Shown here piece after piece: positions 14,021 through 21,046 of a stretch of DNA of 52,397 nt. Source of the stretch: a virus. The stretch lies in the IMG/VR virus record IMGVR_UViG_3300046538_000057, positions 1 to 52,397 of that record; one strand, given 5' to 3'. Position 1 is the first letter of the stretch; each line of letters starts with the position of its first letter. Both the position numbers and the translations under genes were made by a program. A model generated the notes under the pieces. That model did not search any database, had not been told where the DNA came from, and saw only the letters and a list, made by a program, of their open reading frames with translations.

Positions 14021-14202
14021 CCGAACAACTGACCGTACACGAATGGGAAGCCGTGCTCAGAGGCACGCCAGCCGCCGACATGCGCCCAGGCGAGACAATC
14101 GCCCGTTACATCCATCGCAAGGTTGAGGCGCTGACCAGTGAGCGCGACCGGCTGAAGCGGGACTATAACGGCCTGCTCGAAGACTGCGCGGGGCTTCTGT
14201 GA
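14017..14202 (+). CDS. Small helical protein
   Basis: 61 residues. The C-terminal half is a short coiled coil (VEALTSERDRLKRDYNGLLE). It overlaps the ASCH gene by four bases and the next gene by one. No function assigned. Confidence 0.6.
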   Translation: MTEQLTVHEWEAVLRGTPAADMRPGETIARYIHRKVEALTSERDRLKRDYNGLLEDCAGLL

Positions 14203-14438
14203 TGCCCAGGAAGAAGCCGTGGATAGATCGGCGATGCTGTGACTGGGACACTTTCCTGTCCGGCGTGATGGGCGCGGCGCATCGACTCAAGTTCCCGCTG
14301 ATTCTGGTCAACTGGTGCGAGGCGCGCAGCCACTGGCGGCGATACAGCTGCACAGGCGCAGACGTGGTCAAGATGCAGCGCGCCCGCGAAATCAATGCGG
14401 CGATCTACCTGTACAGCTCGCCAACAAAGCGCCGATAG
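14202..14438 (+). CDS. Small basic hypothetical protein
   Basis: 78 residues from ATG 14202 (TGATG overlap with the previous stop); a GTG three bases upstream is possible. It is rich in Arg, Trp and Cys (KPWIDRRCCDWDTFLSGV, NWCEARSHWRRYSC). The Cys/His content could bind a metal, but the pattern matches no known ribbon. Confidence 0.55.
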   Translation: MPRKKPWIDRRCCDWDTFLSGVMGAAHRLKFPLILVNWCEARSHWRRYSCTGADVVKMQRAREINAAIYLYSSPTKRR

Positions 14439-14501
14439 AGGCGTCACCTAACCCCTACCCCACACAAGAGCCTGCCGGTGTACGGCGGGCGAGGAATCGA
14501 C

Positions 14502-14885
14502 ATGGCAGAAATAAAGTGCGACCACGGCCACGCAATGAACGTCAGCACTCCGGACTGGATCGCCCAGCTCAGCCTTGACCAGATGCGCCGCGCGGTCGAG
14601 CTGATGGGCGAAAAGATCAAGGCGGCAGAGGCTCAGCCGAAGCGTGTTATCTGGCGCGTTTGTTGTGGCGGCCTGTGCCTTGCGAATTACCGCGAAGACC
14701 AATACGAGAAGGCGGCCGACCACTTCCTGCGCATCTACAAGGAGTCATTCATGGAAGAGGCCGACGACTACGTGAAGAAGCCATACGGCACCGAGGTCTT
14801 CCGCCGATCGCTGCCAAGCATTGAAATCGAACGTGTAACCCAGCTCGAGTACGACACCGAGTGGTTTCCGGCCAAAGCCGAATAG
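14502..14885 (+). CDS. Hypothetical protein upstream of the integrase
   Basis: 127 residues from ATG 14502 (ribosome-binding site GCGAGGA). It begins with a short metal-ligand-like cluster (CDHGHAM) and has a CCGGLCLANY segment in the middle. The C-terminal half is acidic and helical. No family recognised. A stem-loop follows at 14893-14911. Confidence 0.6.
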   Translation: MAEIKCDHGHAMNVSTPDWIAQLSLDQMRRAVELMGEKIKAAEAQPKRVIWRVCCGGLCLANYREDQYEKAADHFLRIYKESFMEEADDYVKKPYGTEVFRRSLPSIEIERVTQLEYDTEWFPAKAE

Positions 14886-14892
14886 CCGACCG

Positions 14893-14911
14893 GTGCCGCC
14901 CAGCGCGGCAC
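14893..14911 (+). terminator. Stem-loop before the integrase gene
   Basis: GTGCCGC (14893-14899) pairs with GCGGCAC (14905-14911). No T run, so it is a weak terminator or a site near an attachment region. Low confidence as a terminator. Confidence 0.3.
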
Positions 14912-14957
14912 AGGTCTAAACTGTCGGCCAACTAAACGAATTCGTCAGGGGTGGCGT

Positions 14958-16124
14958 ATGGCTGCGAAGCGCGGGGTGCGTGCGGCATCGAAAAGCAGTA
15001 TCGAGATCTCGTTCATGGTCGACGGCAAGCAGTGCCGGGAGCGCCTGCCGCTGGAGCCTACGCCGGCCAATTTGAAGCGGGCGCAGCAGCAAAAGGCGTC
15101 GATTGACCTGGCGATTCACCGGGGCGAGTTTGACTATGCCGAGGCATTCCCCAGGTCGAAGCGGGCGGCGTCGGCTGTCGGCCAGTCCGGACAGGTGCCG
15201 CTGGGCCAGTACCTGGACGAATGGCTTGAGCGCAAGGCCGGCATCCTGAAGGCGTCCACGCTGGACGGTTACCGCAAGATCGTTGCGGGAGTTCTGGTCC
15301 CGGCGCTGGGCAGCCTGGCGCTGGCATCGGTCACGCGCAAAGAGGTCAAGGCGGCCATGGCCAAGATGATTGCGACGAACAAGCGGCTGGCCAACGTGCA
15401 ATCGTGCCTGCGCTCGGCCCTGAGCGATGCCGTAGACGACGAGCTGATCGAATCGAACCCACTGGCCGGCTGGACGTACTCAGTGAAGGGCAAGCCGCGC
15501 ACCGAGGACGAGATCGACCCATTCAGCCCGGACGAGCAGCGGGCAATTCTGGCAGCGGCGACCGGGCAGTATCGGAACCTGCTGCAGTTCGCCTTCTGGA
15601 CTGGGCTGAGGACGAGCGAGCTGGTCGCGCTGGAGTGGGGCGACATTGACTGGCATCGAGGGGAAGTGAGGGTGTCGCGGGGGCTGACGGCGGCAGCCAG
15701 CGAGGCAGAGACGCCGAAGACGGCGGCCGGGGTGCGTAGTGTGCGCCTGCTGCCCATGTCGTTCGAGGCGCTGAAGGCCCAGCGAGAGCACACCTATATA
15801 GAAGGGAAGGCCGTTTTCCACGACCCGAGGCATAACCGGGCATTCAACGGTGACCAGGAGATCCGCAAGTCATTCTGGGCGCCGACCATCCGCCGGGCAG
15901 GCGTGCGCTACCGGAACCCGTACCAGACCCGGCACACCTACGCATCCATGATGCTGAGCGCGGGCGAGCATCCTATGTGGGTGGCCAAGCAGATGGGGCA
16001 CACGTCGTTCCTGATGATCAGCCGGGTTTATGGCCGATACATCCCGAACGAGTCGGACACGTCCGGCGATCTGGCGGCGGCGATGTTTGGTTCGGATAGC
16101 TCCGAGCGCAGACAGGCCGGCTAA
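14958..16124 (+). CDS. int: Tyrosine recombinase (phage integrase)
   Basis: 388 residues. Residues 1-60 look like an arm-type DNA-binding domain, about 75-165 the SAM-like core-binding domain (LGQYLDEWLERKAGILKAST), and about 185-375 the catalytic domain. GLRTSELVALEWGDI holds the first catalytic Arg; NPYQTRHTYASMML is the second Arg box (with Tyr where His is usual); QMGHTS and the following SRVYGRYI give the later His and the nucleophile Tyr. It would integrate the phage at attB or resolve dimers of the circular form. I could not identify attP. Its presence beside a partition system is unusual. Confidence 0.9.
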   Translation: MAAKRGVRAASKSSIEISFMVDGKQCRERLPLEPTPANLKRAQQQKASIDLAIHRGEFDYAEAFPRSKRAASAVGQSGQVPLGQYLDEWLERKAGILKASTLDGYRKIVAGVLVPALGSLALASVTRKEVKAAMAKMIATNKRLANVQSCLRSALSDAVDDELIESNPLAGWTYSVKGKPRTEDEIDPFSPDEQRAILAAATGQYRNLLQFAFWTGLRTSELVALEWGDIDWHRGEVRVSRGLTAAASEAETPKTAAGVRSVRLLPMSFEALKAQREHTYIEGKAVFHDPRHNRAFNGDQEIRKSFWAPTIRRAGVRYRNPYQTRHTYASMMLSAGEHPMWVAKQMGHTSFLMISRVYGRYIPNESDTSGDLAAAMFGSDSSERRQAG

Positions 16125-16162
16125 CCGGCAGCAAGTAATCCTAACAATGTTTAATTCTGGTA

Positions 16163-16191
16163 TTGCTCAGTCCCTGTGAAGGGACTATGAT
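16163..16191 (+). promoter_or_regulatory. Promoter of the rha-like gene
   Basis: -35 TTGCTC (16163-16168), 17-base spacer, -10 TATGAT (16186-16191). The spacer is the operator 16169-16186. The gene starts 35 bases further on. Confidence 0.8.
16169..16186. promoter_or_regulatory. 18-bp dispersed operator, perfect palindrome
   Basis: AGTCCCT-GTGA-AGGGACT, the best copy in the genome, with seven perfect base pairs in each arm. It fills the space between the -35 and -10 of the rha-like promoter. Confidence 0.85.
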
Positions 16192-16225
16192 TAATCCAGG
16201 GGTTATACATTGATAAGGTGCAAAC

Positions 16226-16726
16226 ATGGAAATCTCACTGGCTTCACGCGCAGGTTCAGTTGTTGTTCGTTCTACAGAGGTGGCCGAGCGTTTCGGCAAG
16301 CGGCATGACCACGTTCTGCGCGACATTGACTCCCTGATTCGCGAGGCTGAATCTCACTCCCCAAAATTGGGGGGTGAGATTTTCACAGAGACAGAGTTCG
16401 TCAACGGGCGAAACAGAACGTACCGTGAATTTCTGATGAATCGCGACGGCTTCGCACTGCTAGCCATGGGGTTCACGGGGAAAGAGTCGACAGGATGGAA
16501 GCTGAAATACATCGACGCATTCAACGCAATGGAAAGCGCACTCGCCTCACAAGGCCGGGAGTTAGCGCAGGCGATGTCGGACGCCATATCCGCCTTTGAA
16601 GAGGATCGGGAAAAGGCTAGTCGGCATGGCAAAGCCCTATCCGCTTGGAAAAAGACCAAGGACCGGCATATCGAAGCGATCATCGGCGCCAACAAAAAGA
16701 CACAGATGCTTCTCGACCTCAAATAG
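16226..16726 (+). CDS. Rha-family phage regulatory protein
   Basis: 166 residues. The N-terminal 100 residues carry the Rha signature: VVVRSTEVAERFGKRHDHVL, RDIDSLI, the FTETEFVNGRNRTYREFLM block, then MNRDGFALLAMGFTGK and KLKYIDAFNAME. Rha proteins are lambdoid regulators that interfere with infection of some host backgrounds. The C-terminal 60 residues are charged and helical. It is controlled by a promoter with a perfect dispersed operator, so it should be repressed when the repressor is present. Confidence 0.9.
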   Translation: MEISLASRAGSVVVRSTEVAERFGKRHDHVLRDIDSLIREAESHSPKLGGEIFTETEFVNGRNRTYREFLMNRDGFALLAMGFTGKESTGWKLKYIDAFNAMESALASQGRELAQAMSDAISAFEEDREKASRHGKALSAWKKTKDRHIEAIIGANKKTQMLLDLK

Positions 16727-16760
16727 CAGCGCTGATGCCAACAGAATTTGGAGCAAGGGA

Positions 16761-16958
16761 ATGAACTGGTTCGAAAAATGGTTCCTCAAAAGGATGATTG
16801 CCAATCTTCTCGCTCGCCAACAAACCAAACTTCTGGTTCGTGAATTGGTGGAGCAGTCCTACTTCTACTACAGCGAAACCAATCAACCGACACTCACCGA
16901 CCACATGCAACGGATGCTGCTGGACGAACTGAGTCGCGCCCATCAGGACTACCATTAG
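16761..16958 (+). CDS. Small hypothetical protein
   Basis: 65 residues with ribosome-binding site GGAGCAAGGGA, nearly the same leader as the next gene. An amphipathic N-terminal helix (NWFEKWFLKRMIANLLARQQ) suggests membrane or protein contact. No family recognised. Confidence 0.65.
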   Translation: MNWFEKWFLKRMIANLLARQQTKLLVRELVEQSYFYYSETNQPTLTDHMQRMLLDELSRAHQDYH

Positions 16959-16968
16959 GAGCAAGCGA

Positions 16969-17703
16969 ATGATCAGCAAAATTGAAGTGTCGCGTGAGCT
17001 GCTAGAAGTAATCGCCAATAGCAGCGAGCGAACGCTTACCGAAATCAATGCAGCGATCCAACAGGCGCGCTCAATCCTCGCCGCCCCTGTCGTCGAGCGT
17101 AAACTTAGTTTTGCTGAAATCGCCAGCGCTTCGGCCTACTGCCAAAAGACGCCCGAACTCGCCGAACTGCAAGCCGAGTTGACCCGATACAAATCACTGT
17201 TCGATCAGGCGCAGAAAGCACTCGACCGCGTAAATGCTCTGCACACGAAGCGTATGGCGGCGACGTTCAAAGAACTGCAATCTACCATCGCCCAGCAGGC
17301 GGCGGAGATTGAGCGGCTGAAGGGTGGGCAGGGCGAGCCGGTGTATCAGGTATGCAATGGCGTAGATGGCTGGATTGATGTAGACCGGCTTCGCTACACC
17401 GCTTGCCAATTAGACCCGGAAGAGTATGAAACTCGGGTTCTGTTCACTTCGCAGCCCGCGCCGGTATCAGTTGATGAGCGAGCAGAGTTCGTTGCATGGG
17501 TTCGCCGCGAATGGCCTCAAGCGCCGCTGAGCAATATTCGCGACTTGCTCCCGAAGAACGATCCGCGCTACGGCGAATACTGCGACGAAGCCCTTCAGCG
17601 TGCATGGGTCGGCTGGCAAGCCCGCGCCTGCCTCGACAAGGTCAAGGATCTGAATCAATGGCTGCCAATCGCAGAGCCGACCAACAAGGAGAGCGCGCAA
17701 TGA
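16969..17703 (+). CDS. Ea22-like hypothetical protein
   Basis: 244 residues. The N-terminal 120 residues are helical and coiled-coil-like (TRYKSLFDQAQKALDRVNAL, TFKELQSTIAQQAAEIERLK). The C-terminal part contains the block EFVAWVRREWPQAPL and the block EALQRAWVGWQARA, which recur in many Pseudomonas phage and prophage proteins of this kind. Function unknown. The stop overlaps the next start (ATGA). Confidence 0.7.
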   Translation: MISKIEVSRELLEVIANSSERTLTEINAAIQQARSILAAPVVERKLSFAEIASASAYCQKTPELAELQAELTRYKSLFDQAQKALDRVNALHTKRMAATFKELQSTIAQQAAEIERLKGGQGEPVYQVCNGVDGWIDVDRLRYTACQLDPEEYETRVLFTSQPAPVSVDERAEFVAWVRREWPQAPLSNIRDLLPKNDPRYGEYCDEALQRAWVGWQARACLDKVKDLNQWLPIAEPTNKESAQ

Positions 17704-18047
17704 CCGTCACCACAGCAATGACTCGCGACGAGGCTCGCGCAATGTTCAAAGGTGCAAACCTGGATTACTCGGCGCTCACGCCAGGCAACGTGCAGCGCCT
17801 GCGCACACTGATCAACCAGCGAATGAAATCGTCCGGCCTGATCAAAGACAGCTTTCGGTGCCGCCAGCGAGCAGTAGCCCGCGAAGGCTATGCCGAGATC
17901 CGGTGCAAGTCGTTTTACTTCGATAGTCGCGAGGCGCTGACCTTTAATCCTGACGGGTTTATCGGATTCGCCGGATGGGCAGACGACAATAACGTGCAGC
18001 CGATCCTGGCTGGTTTCGCTGAATGGGTTAAAGAGGTGGGGCAATGA
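17700..18047 (+). CDS. Hypothetical protein
   Basis: 115 residues from ATG 17700, coupled to both neighbours by four-base overlaps. It looks like a small alpha/beta domain: LTPGNVQRLRTLINQRMKSS, then a beta-rich block (YAEIRCKSFYFDSREALTFN). No family recognised. Confidence 0.65.
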   Translation: MTVTTAMTRDEARAMFKGANLDYSALTPGNVQRLRTLINQRMKSSGLIKDSFRCRQRAVAREGYAEIRCKSFYFDSREALTFNPDGFIGFAGWADDNNVQPILAGFAEWVKEVGQ

Positions 18048-18778
18048 CCGTCGACAAAGAGAAGCTGAAGGCGCTGGCCGAAGGCATGAAGGGCTGGGAC
18101 AAGATGACCGAGTGCTGGCCCTGCGATGAGAACGGTCCGGATTGGCAAGTTGGTCGCCTTGATGAGGAAGATGACCGCTGGCCCCTGCTGACAATTGATA
18201 CCGAGCAATACGACCAGGAGCAGGACGCGCCGAAGATTGCCCAGTATTACGCCGCCGCAAACCCGGCCGCAGTTCTGGCCCTGCTCGCGGAGTCTGATAG
18301 CCAGACCAAGACCATCGAGTCCATCGACAAGCATTTGCGTGGCCATGTAAATGACCCAGATCCCCTGCCTTCGATCATGCCGGGAGCGTTTTCGGTGACC
18401 ACGACTTACGGGCTTGTCGCGGGCATTCGTCGCGAGCGAGACAAGCTCAAGGTCGACAACGAGCGACTTCAGCGTGAAGAAAAGAACGACGCTATCGCTT
18501 ACAAGGCTGCAATTGAGCGTCAGGACGAGATCCGGGCCGAGCGCGACCAGCTCAAGGTAGAGGTCGAGACTCTGCGCGAGGATCTGGAGTTCGCCAAGCG
18601 GCAGCCGATGTACTCGACTCGGCGCGCTGCGGATCGTTTTCGGTATGTGATGCGCGACATTCCTGCTGTTCTGGCGAAGATCTATTCTGGAAGCAGTCTT
18701 GGCAGCGATGACGACATTAAGAGCGGTATCGACGCAGCCATGAGCAAGAAAAACTCGAACAAAAAAACGGGTGACTAG
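18044..18778 (+). CDS. Ea22-like coiled-coil protein
   Basis: 244 residues. YYAAANPAAVLALLAESDSQ at about 67-86 is a block typical of Ea22/Ead-type phage proteins, followed by a long coiled coil with ERDKLKVDNERLQREE and AERDQLKVEVETLRED. It resembles the N-terminal part of the XRE fusion at 800-1381. The operator at 18770-18787 overlaps its stop codon. Function unknown. Confidence 0.7.
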   Translation: MTVDKEKLKALAEGMKGWDKMTECWPCDENGPDWQVGRLDEEDDRWPLLTIDTEQYDQEQDAPKIAQYYAAANPAAVLALLAESDSQTKTIESIDKHLRGHVNDPDPLPSIMPGAFSVTTTYGLVAGIRRERDKLKVDNERLQREEKNDAIAYKAAIERQDEIRAERDQLKVEVETLREDLEFAKRQPMYSTRRAADRFRYVMRDIPAVLAKIYSGSSLGSDDDIKSGIDAAMSKKNSNKKTGD

Positions 18779-18787
18779 AAAGGGACT
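18770..18787. promoter_or_regulatory. 18-bp dispersed operator (GGTGAC arm variant)
   Basis: GGTGACT-AGAA-AGGGACT. It overlaps the end of the Ea22-like gene and precedes the acyltransferase unit by 140-290 bp. No -35 hexamer is evident at the expected place. Confidence 0.6.
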
Positions 18788-18863
18788 ATTAGTCACGCCT
18801 AAATGCGGTTTCAGCAGCTTTTCAGCTACCACACCGCTACAGGCCACGGAATACAACGACCGA

Positions 18864-18884
18864 CCGGGGGTTTAAATCCCCCGG
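18864..18884 (+). terminator. Perfect stem-loop upstream of the acyltransferase unit
   Basis: CCGGGGG (18864-18870) and CCCCCGG (18878-18884) around TTTAAAT. No T run follows; it may be an attenuator or a boundary of the accessory unit. Confidence 0.4.
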
Positions 18885-18909
18885 ATGGAAAAATACAGAG
18901 AAGGTGACG

Positions 18910-18990
18910 ATGAGCGAATTGTCGGTACGACGCGTTAGAAAATGGCAGCAACTCATGGACAAGGTGAATACCGGCTACATGAGAAGATGA
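18910..18990 (+). CDS. Micro-ORF 1 of the acyltransferase unit
   Basis: 26 residues, basic (RRVRKWQQLMDKVN in the middle), preceded by AAGGTGA. The stop overlaps the start of the second micro-ORF (ATGA). Phage D3 encodes a very short inhibitor peptide, Iap, beside its O-acetyltransferase; a similar role here is only a suggestion. Confidence 0.45.
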   Translation: MSELSVRRVRKWQQLMDKVNTGYMRR

Positions 18991-19064
18991 GCGAAACAAT
19001 AGCCGCGCGACAAAAACCGGCTGCACAGTTTGAAACTCGGACAATTTTTAGGGATGAAGCATGA
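18987..19064 (+). CDS. Micro-ORF 2 of the acyltransferase unit
   Basis: 25 residues (starts MSETIAARQKPAA). The start overlaps micro-ORF 1 and the stop overlaps the acyltransferase ATG, so three frames form a translation relay. It may be a regulatory leader or a functional micropeptide. Confidence 0.45.
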   Translation: MSETIAARQKPAAQFETRTIFRDEA

Positions 19065-20128
19065 GCAGCCAACGATTGCCAGCGCTTGACGTCACGCGAG
19101 GGATAGCCGCCCTTGCCGTAGTATTGTTCCACTATACCTGCATGAATGAAGCCGCTCGGACAGACATGCCGACCATCATGCAATTTACAACCTACGGTTA
19201 TTTCGGTGTCCACCTGTTTTTCTTGATCAGCGGGTTTGTGATCTTTATGACCCTGGAGCGGACGGCGGGGGCGCTTGATTTCTTCTTGGCTCGGGCGTCG
19301 AGGCTTTACCCGGCCTTTCTCCTGAGCATTGTCCTCACCCTCGCCTGCCTCTACGTTCTACCAGGGATGATGGAATTCAGCGTGCGCGATGTCCTTTTGA
19401 ACCTAACCATGTTCCCCGACATTCTCGGCGCCAAGAAGGTGAACCCGGCTTACTGGACGCTGAGCATCGAGATTGTTTTCTATGCCATCGTCTTTCTGGC
19501 CATACTTTTACGCGGAAAGTCCGGCATATTGCCCGTAGTTTTTGGCTGGTTCGCCTTATCCGCTCTAAATACGGTTGTCGGACTTGGAATAGTCGAGAAG
19601 TTGCTGATACTGAAATGGTCCCCACTGTTTGCAGGTGGAGCCGCGCTTTATCTCGCGACTCGCTCAACGCATTGGAAGCGCGCCGTTTACCTGGCGCTGT
19701 TCGTCATGACGATGCCCGTCGCCTATCACTACGCCATCGAAGCGCTAGTCGAGCAGAACGCCAAGTTCAGCTTCTGGAAAACTGACGACGCCGTAGTGGC
19801 CTTGGTGCTGGCGGCGATTTATGCGCTGATGGCCTTCATAGCATTTCGTCCCAATGCCATGGGCTGGCTACCGCCGAAATTTGTCGAGTTGTGCGGTGGT
19901 GGCAGCTATATCATTTATTTGATCCACGAACGCGCCGGGAGCTTGATGGTGACGTTGCTTTACCCGTCACTCGAGGCAATGGCTGTAGTCTTCGTTATCG
20001 CTATCATGTCTTCCGCTGCGGCACTTATATACGTGTACTTTGACAAGCCAGCACAGAAGAAGCTTCGCGCACTTCGCGGCCGTGCAAAGTCGGCCCCGAG
20101 CGCATCCGCTTTGAACGCCTCGAACTGA
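19061..20128 (+). CDS. Membrane acyltransferase (acyltransferase_3), likely O-antigen acetylase
   Basis: 355 residues with about ten hydrophobic segments. The opening motif LDVTRGIAALAVVLFHY carries the conserved Arg and catalytic-type His of acyltransferase family 3, and FFLARASRLYPAFLLSIVLT the second Arg block. Members move acetyl groups from acetyl-CoA to sugars in the inner membrane. Temperate phages such as D3 and SF6 use them to modify O-antigen and change the receptor for later phages. Here the gene lies at the end of the plus-strand operon, converging on the lysis gene, a typical place for a lysogenic-conversion cargo gene. Confidence 0.88.
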   Translation: MSSQRLPALDVTRGIAALAVVLFHYTCMNEAARTDMPTIMQFTTYGYFGVHLFFLISGFVIFMTLERTAGALDFFLARASRLYPAFLLSIVLTLACLYVLPGMMEFSVRDVLLNLTMFPDILGAKKVNPAYWTLSIEIVFYAIVFLAILLRGKSGILPVVFGWFALSALNTVVGLGIVEKLLILKWSPLFAGGAALYLATRSTHWKRAVYLALFVMTMPVAYHYAIEALVEQNAKFSFWKTDDAVVALVLAAIYALMAFIAFRPNAMGWLPPKFVELCGGGSYIIYLIHERAGSLMVTLLYPSLEAMAVVFVIAIMSSAAALIYVYFDKPAQKKLRALRGRAKSAPSASALNASN

Positions 20129-20221
20129 AGATCGGCGAGGTCGTCATGGCGCATGCCCTGGCGACCGACCTCTCGCCTACGGGCTCCCCATCCACGGCGT
20201 TCTGCCGACTGAAAACCCTAA

Positions 20222-20773
20222 CTACGCAAGAACCTTCAGCGCCGCCGTGTAGAAGGCCAGTCGCTCGGCCAGCCCATTCAATCCGCCGTTGATGCGACGA
20301 GTGATGGTCTCGAATGACCCGGTGTCAGCCAGCGCGTTCAGGTTGCGCGAATTCCAGAACCAAGACGCCGACTTGCACGCCCACTCAGCCTGCTCGAGCA
20401 GCTCAGGCGTTCGCAGCAGGCGGTCATCGCCGAACAGGGCTTTGCTGCATGCGAGGTAGTTGTCGTGACCGGTGATCTGGATCAGGCCGCGACCGCGGTA
20501 TTTCTGCCCGTCGCCGTCAGCCTGTGGCGTGTTGCCCAGGCGCGCAGCCAGCGGGCCGGTGTCGTACTTGCTTAGGTACTGGTCGCCGCCCAACTCCTTC
20601 ACGTATTGGAACTGCCCTGACTCATGTCCGACTTGGGCGATAAACGCCGCCATACGCAGCCGGTTGTTGATCTGGAACTGATCCATTGCCAGGTTCAGCG
20701 CAGACGCAAAAACGCCGGCTTGCTTGCCGGCGTTCGGGAGGATCTGCAGCAGTTGCTGCGAGGTGATTGCCAT
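20222..20773 (-). CDS. GH19 endolysin
   Basis: 183 residues. AAFIAQVGHESGQFQYVKEL holds the two catalytic-type Glu residues (51 and 60) of glycoside hydrolase family 19; GQKYRGRGLIQITGHDNY is the substrate-binding block. It has no signal peptide, so it needs the holins encoded at 43165-43681 to reach the cell wall. It is the last late gene, 22 kb from the holins. A terminator and its own ribosome-binding site (GGAGAAAAGGA) precede it. Confidence 0.9.
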   Translation of the reverse strand: MAITSQQLLQILPNAGKQAGVFASALNLAMDQFQINNRLRMAAFIAQVGHESGQFQYVKELGGDQYLSKYDTGPLAARLGNTPQADGDGQKYRGRGLIQITGHDNYLACSKALFGDDRLLRTPELLEQAEWACKSASWFWNSRNLNALADTGSFETITRRINGGLNGLAERLAFYTAALKVLA

Positions 20774-20790
20774 TCCTTTTCTCCAGTCAT

Positions 20791-20820
20791 AAAAAACCCC
20801 TCAACTGAGGGGTTGTTTTG
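20791..20820 (-). terminator. Terminator between late genes, before the endolysin
   Basis: A stem of CCCCTCA/TGAGGGG flanked by A6 on the left (T6 on the minus strand) and TTGTTTT on the right, so it could act both ways. On the minus strand it stops or attenuates late transcription just before the endolysin ribosome-binding site. Confidence 0.8.
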
Positions 20821-20836
20821 TCGATCGGCATCTCGA

Positions 20837-21031
20837 TCAGTCGATCAACGCTTCAATCGTTTGATTGATCAGGTCGTTAACCTGGGATTCGTCGGCGCCT
20901 GCATAAACCGCCAGTTTTAGCAGTGCCGGCTTCTCCGAACTCTCCAGCGCAACTCGCGCAGATATCCCTAGAATCTGCATTTGCCGGCCCAAAGCAACCA
21001 GCATTGCGCCCTTGTCGTGGTTTGTAATCAT
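20837..21031 (-). CDS. Small hypothetical protein behind the tailspike
   Basis: 64 residues, alpha-helical and acidic at the end (SQVNDLINQTIEALID). It starts 15 bp after the tailspike stop. It could be a small tailspike-associated or chaperone-like protein. No family recognised. Confidence 0.6.
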   Translation of the reverse strand: MITNHDKGAMLVALGRQMQILGISARVALESSEKPALLKLAVYAGADESQVNDLINQTIEALID

Positions 21032-21046
21032 GGTTCACCTATAAAA

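Noticed and set aside
14886-16225. Attachment site attP near the integrase
   Set aside because: No tRNA-like sequence or clear core with arm repeats could be identified without host comparison.
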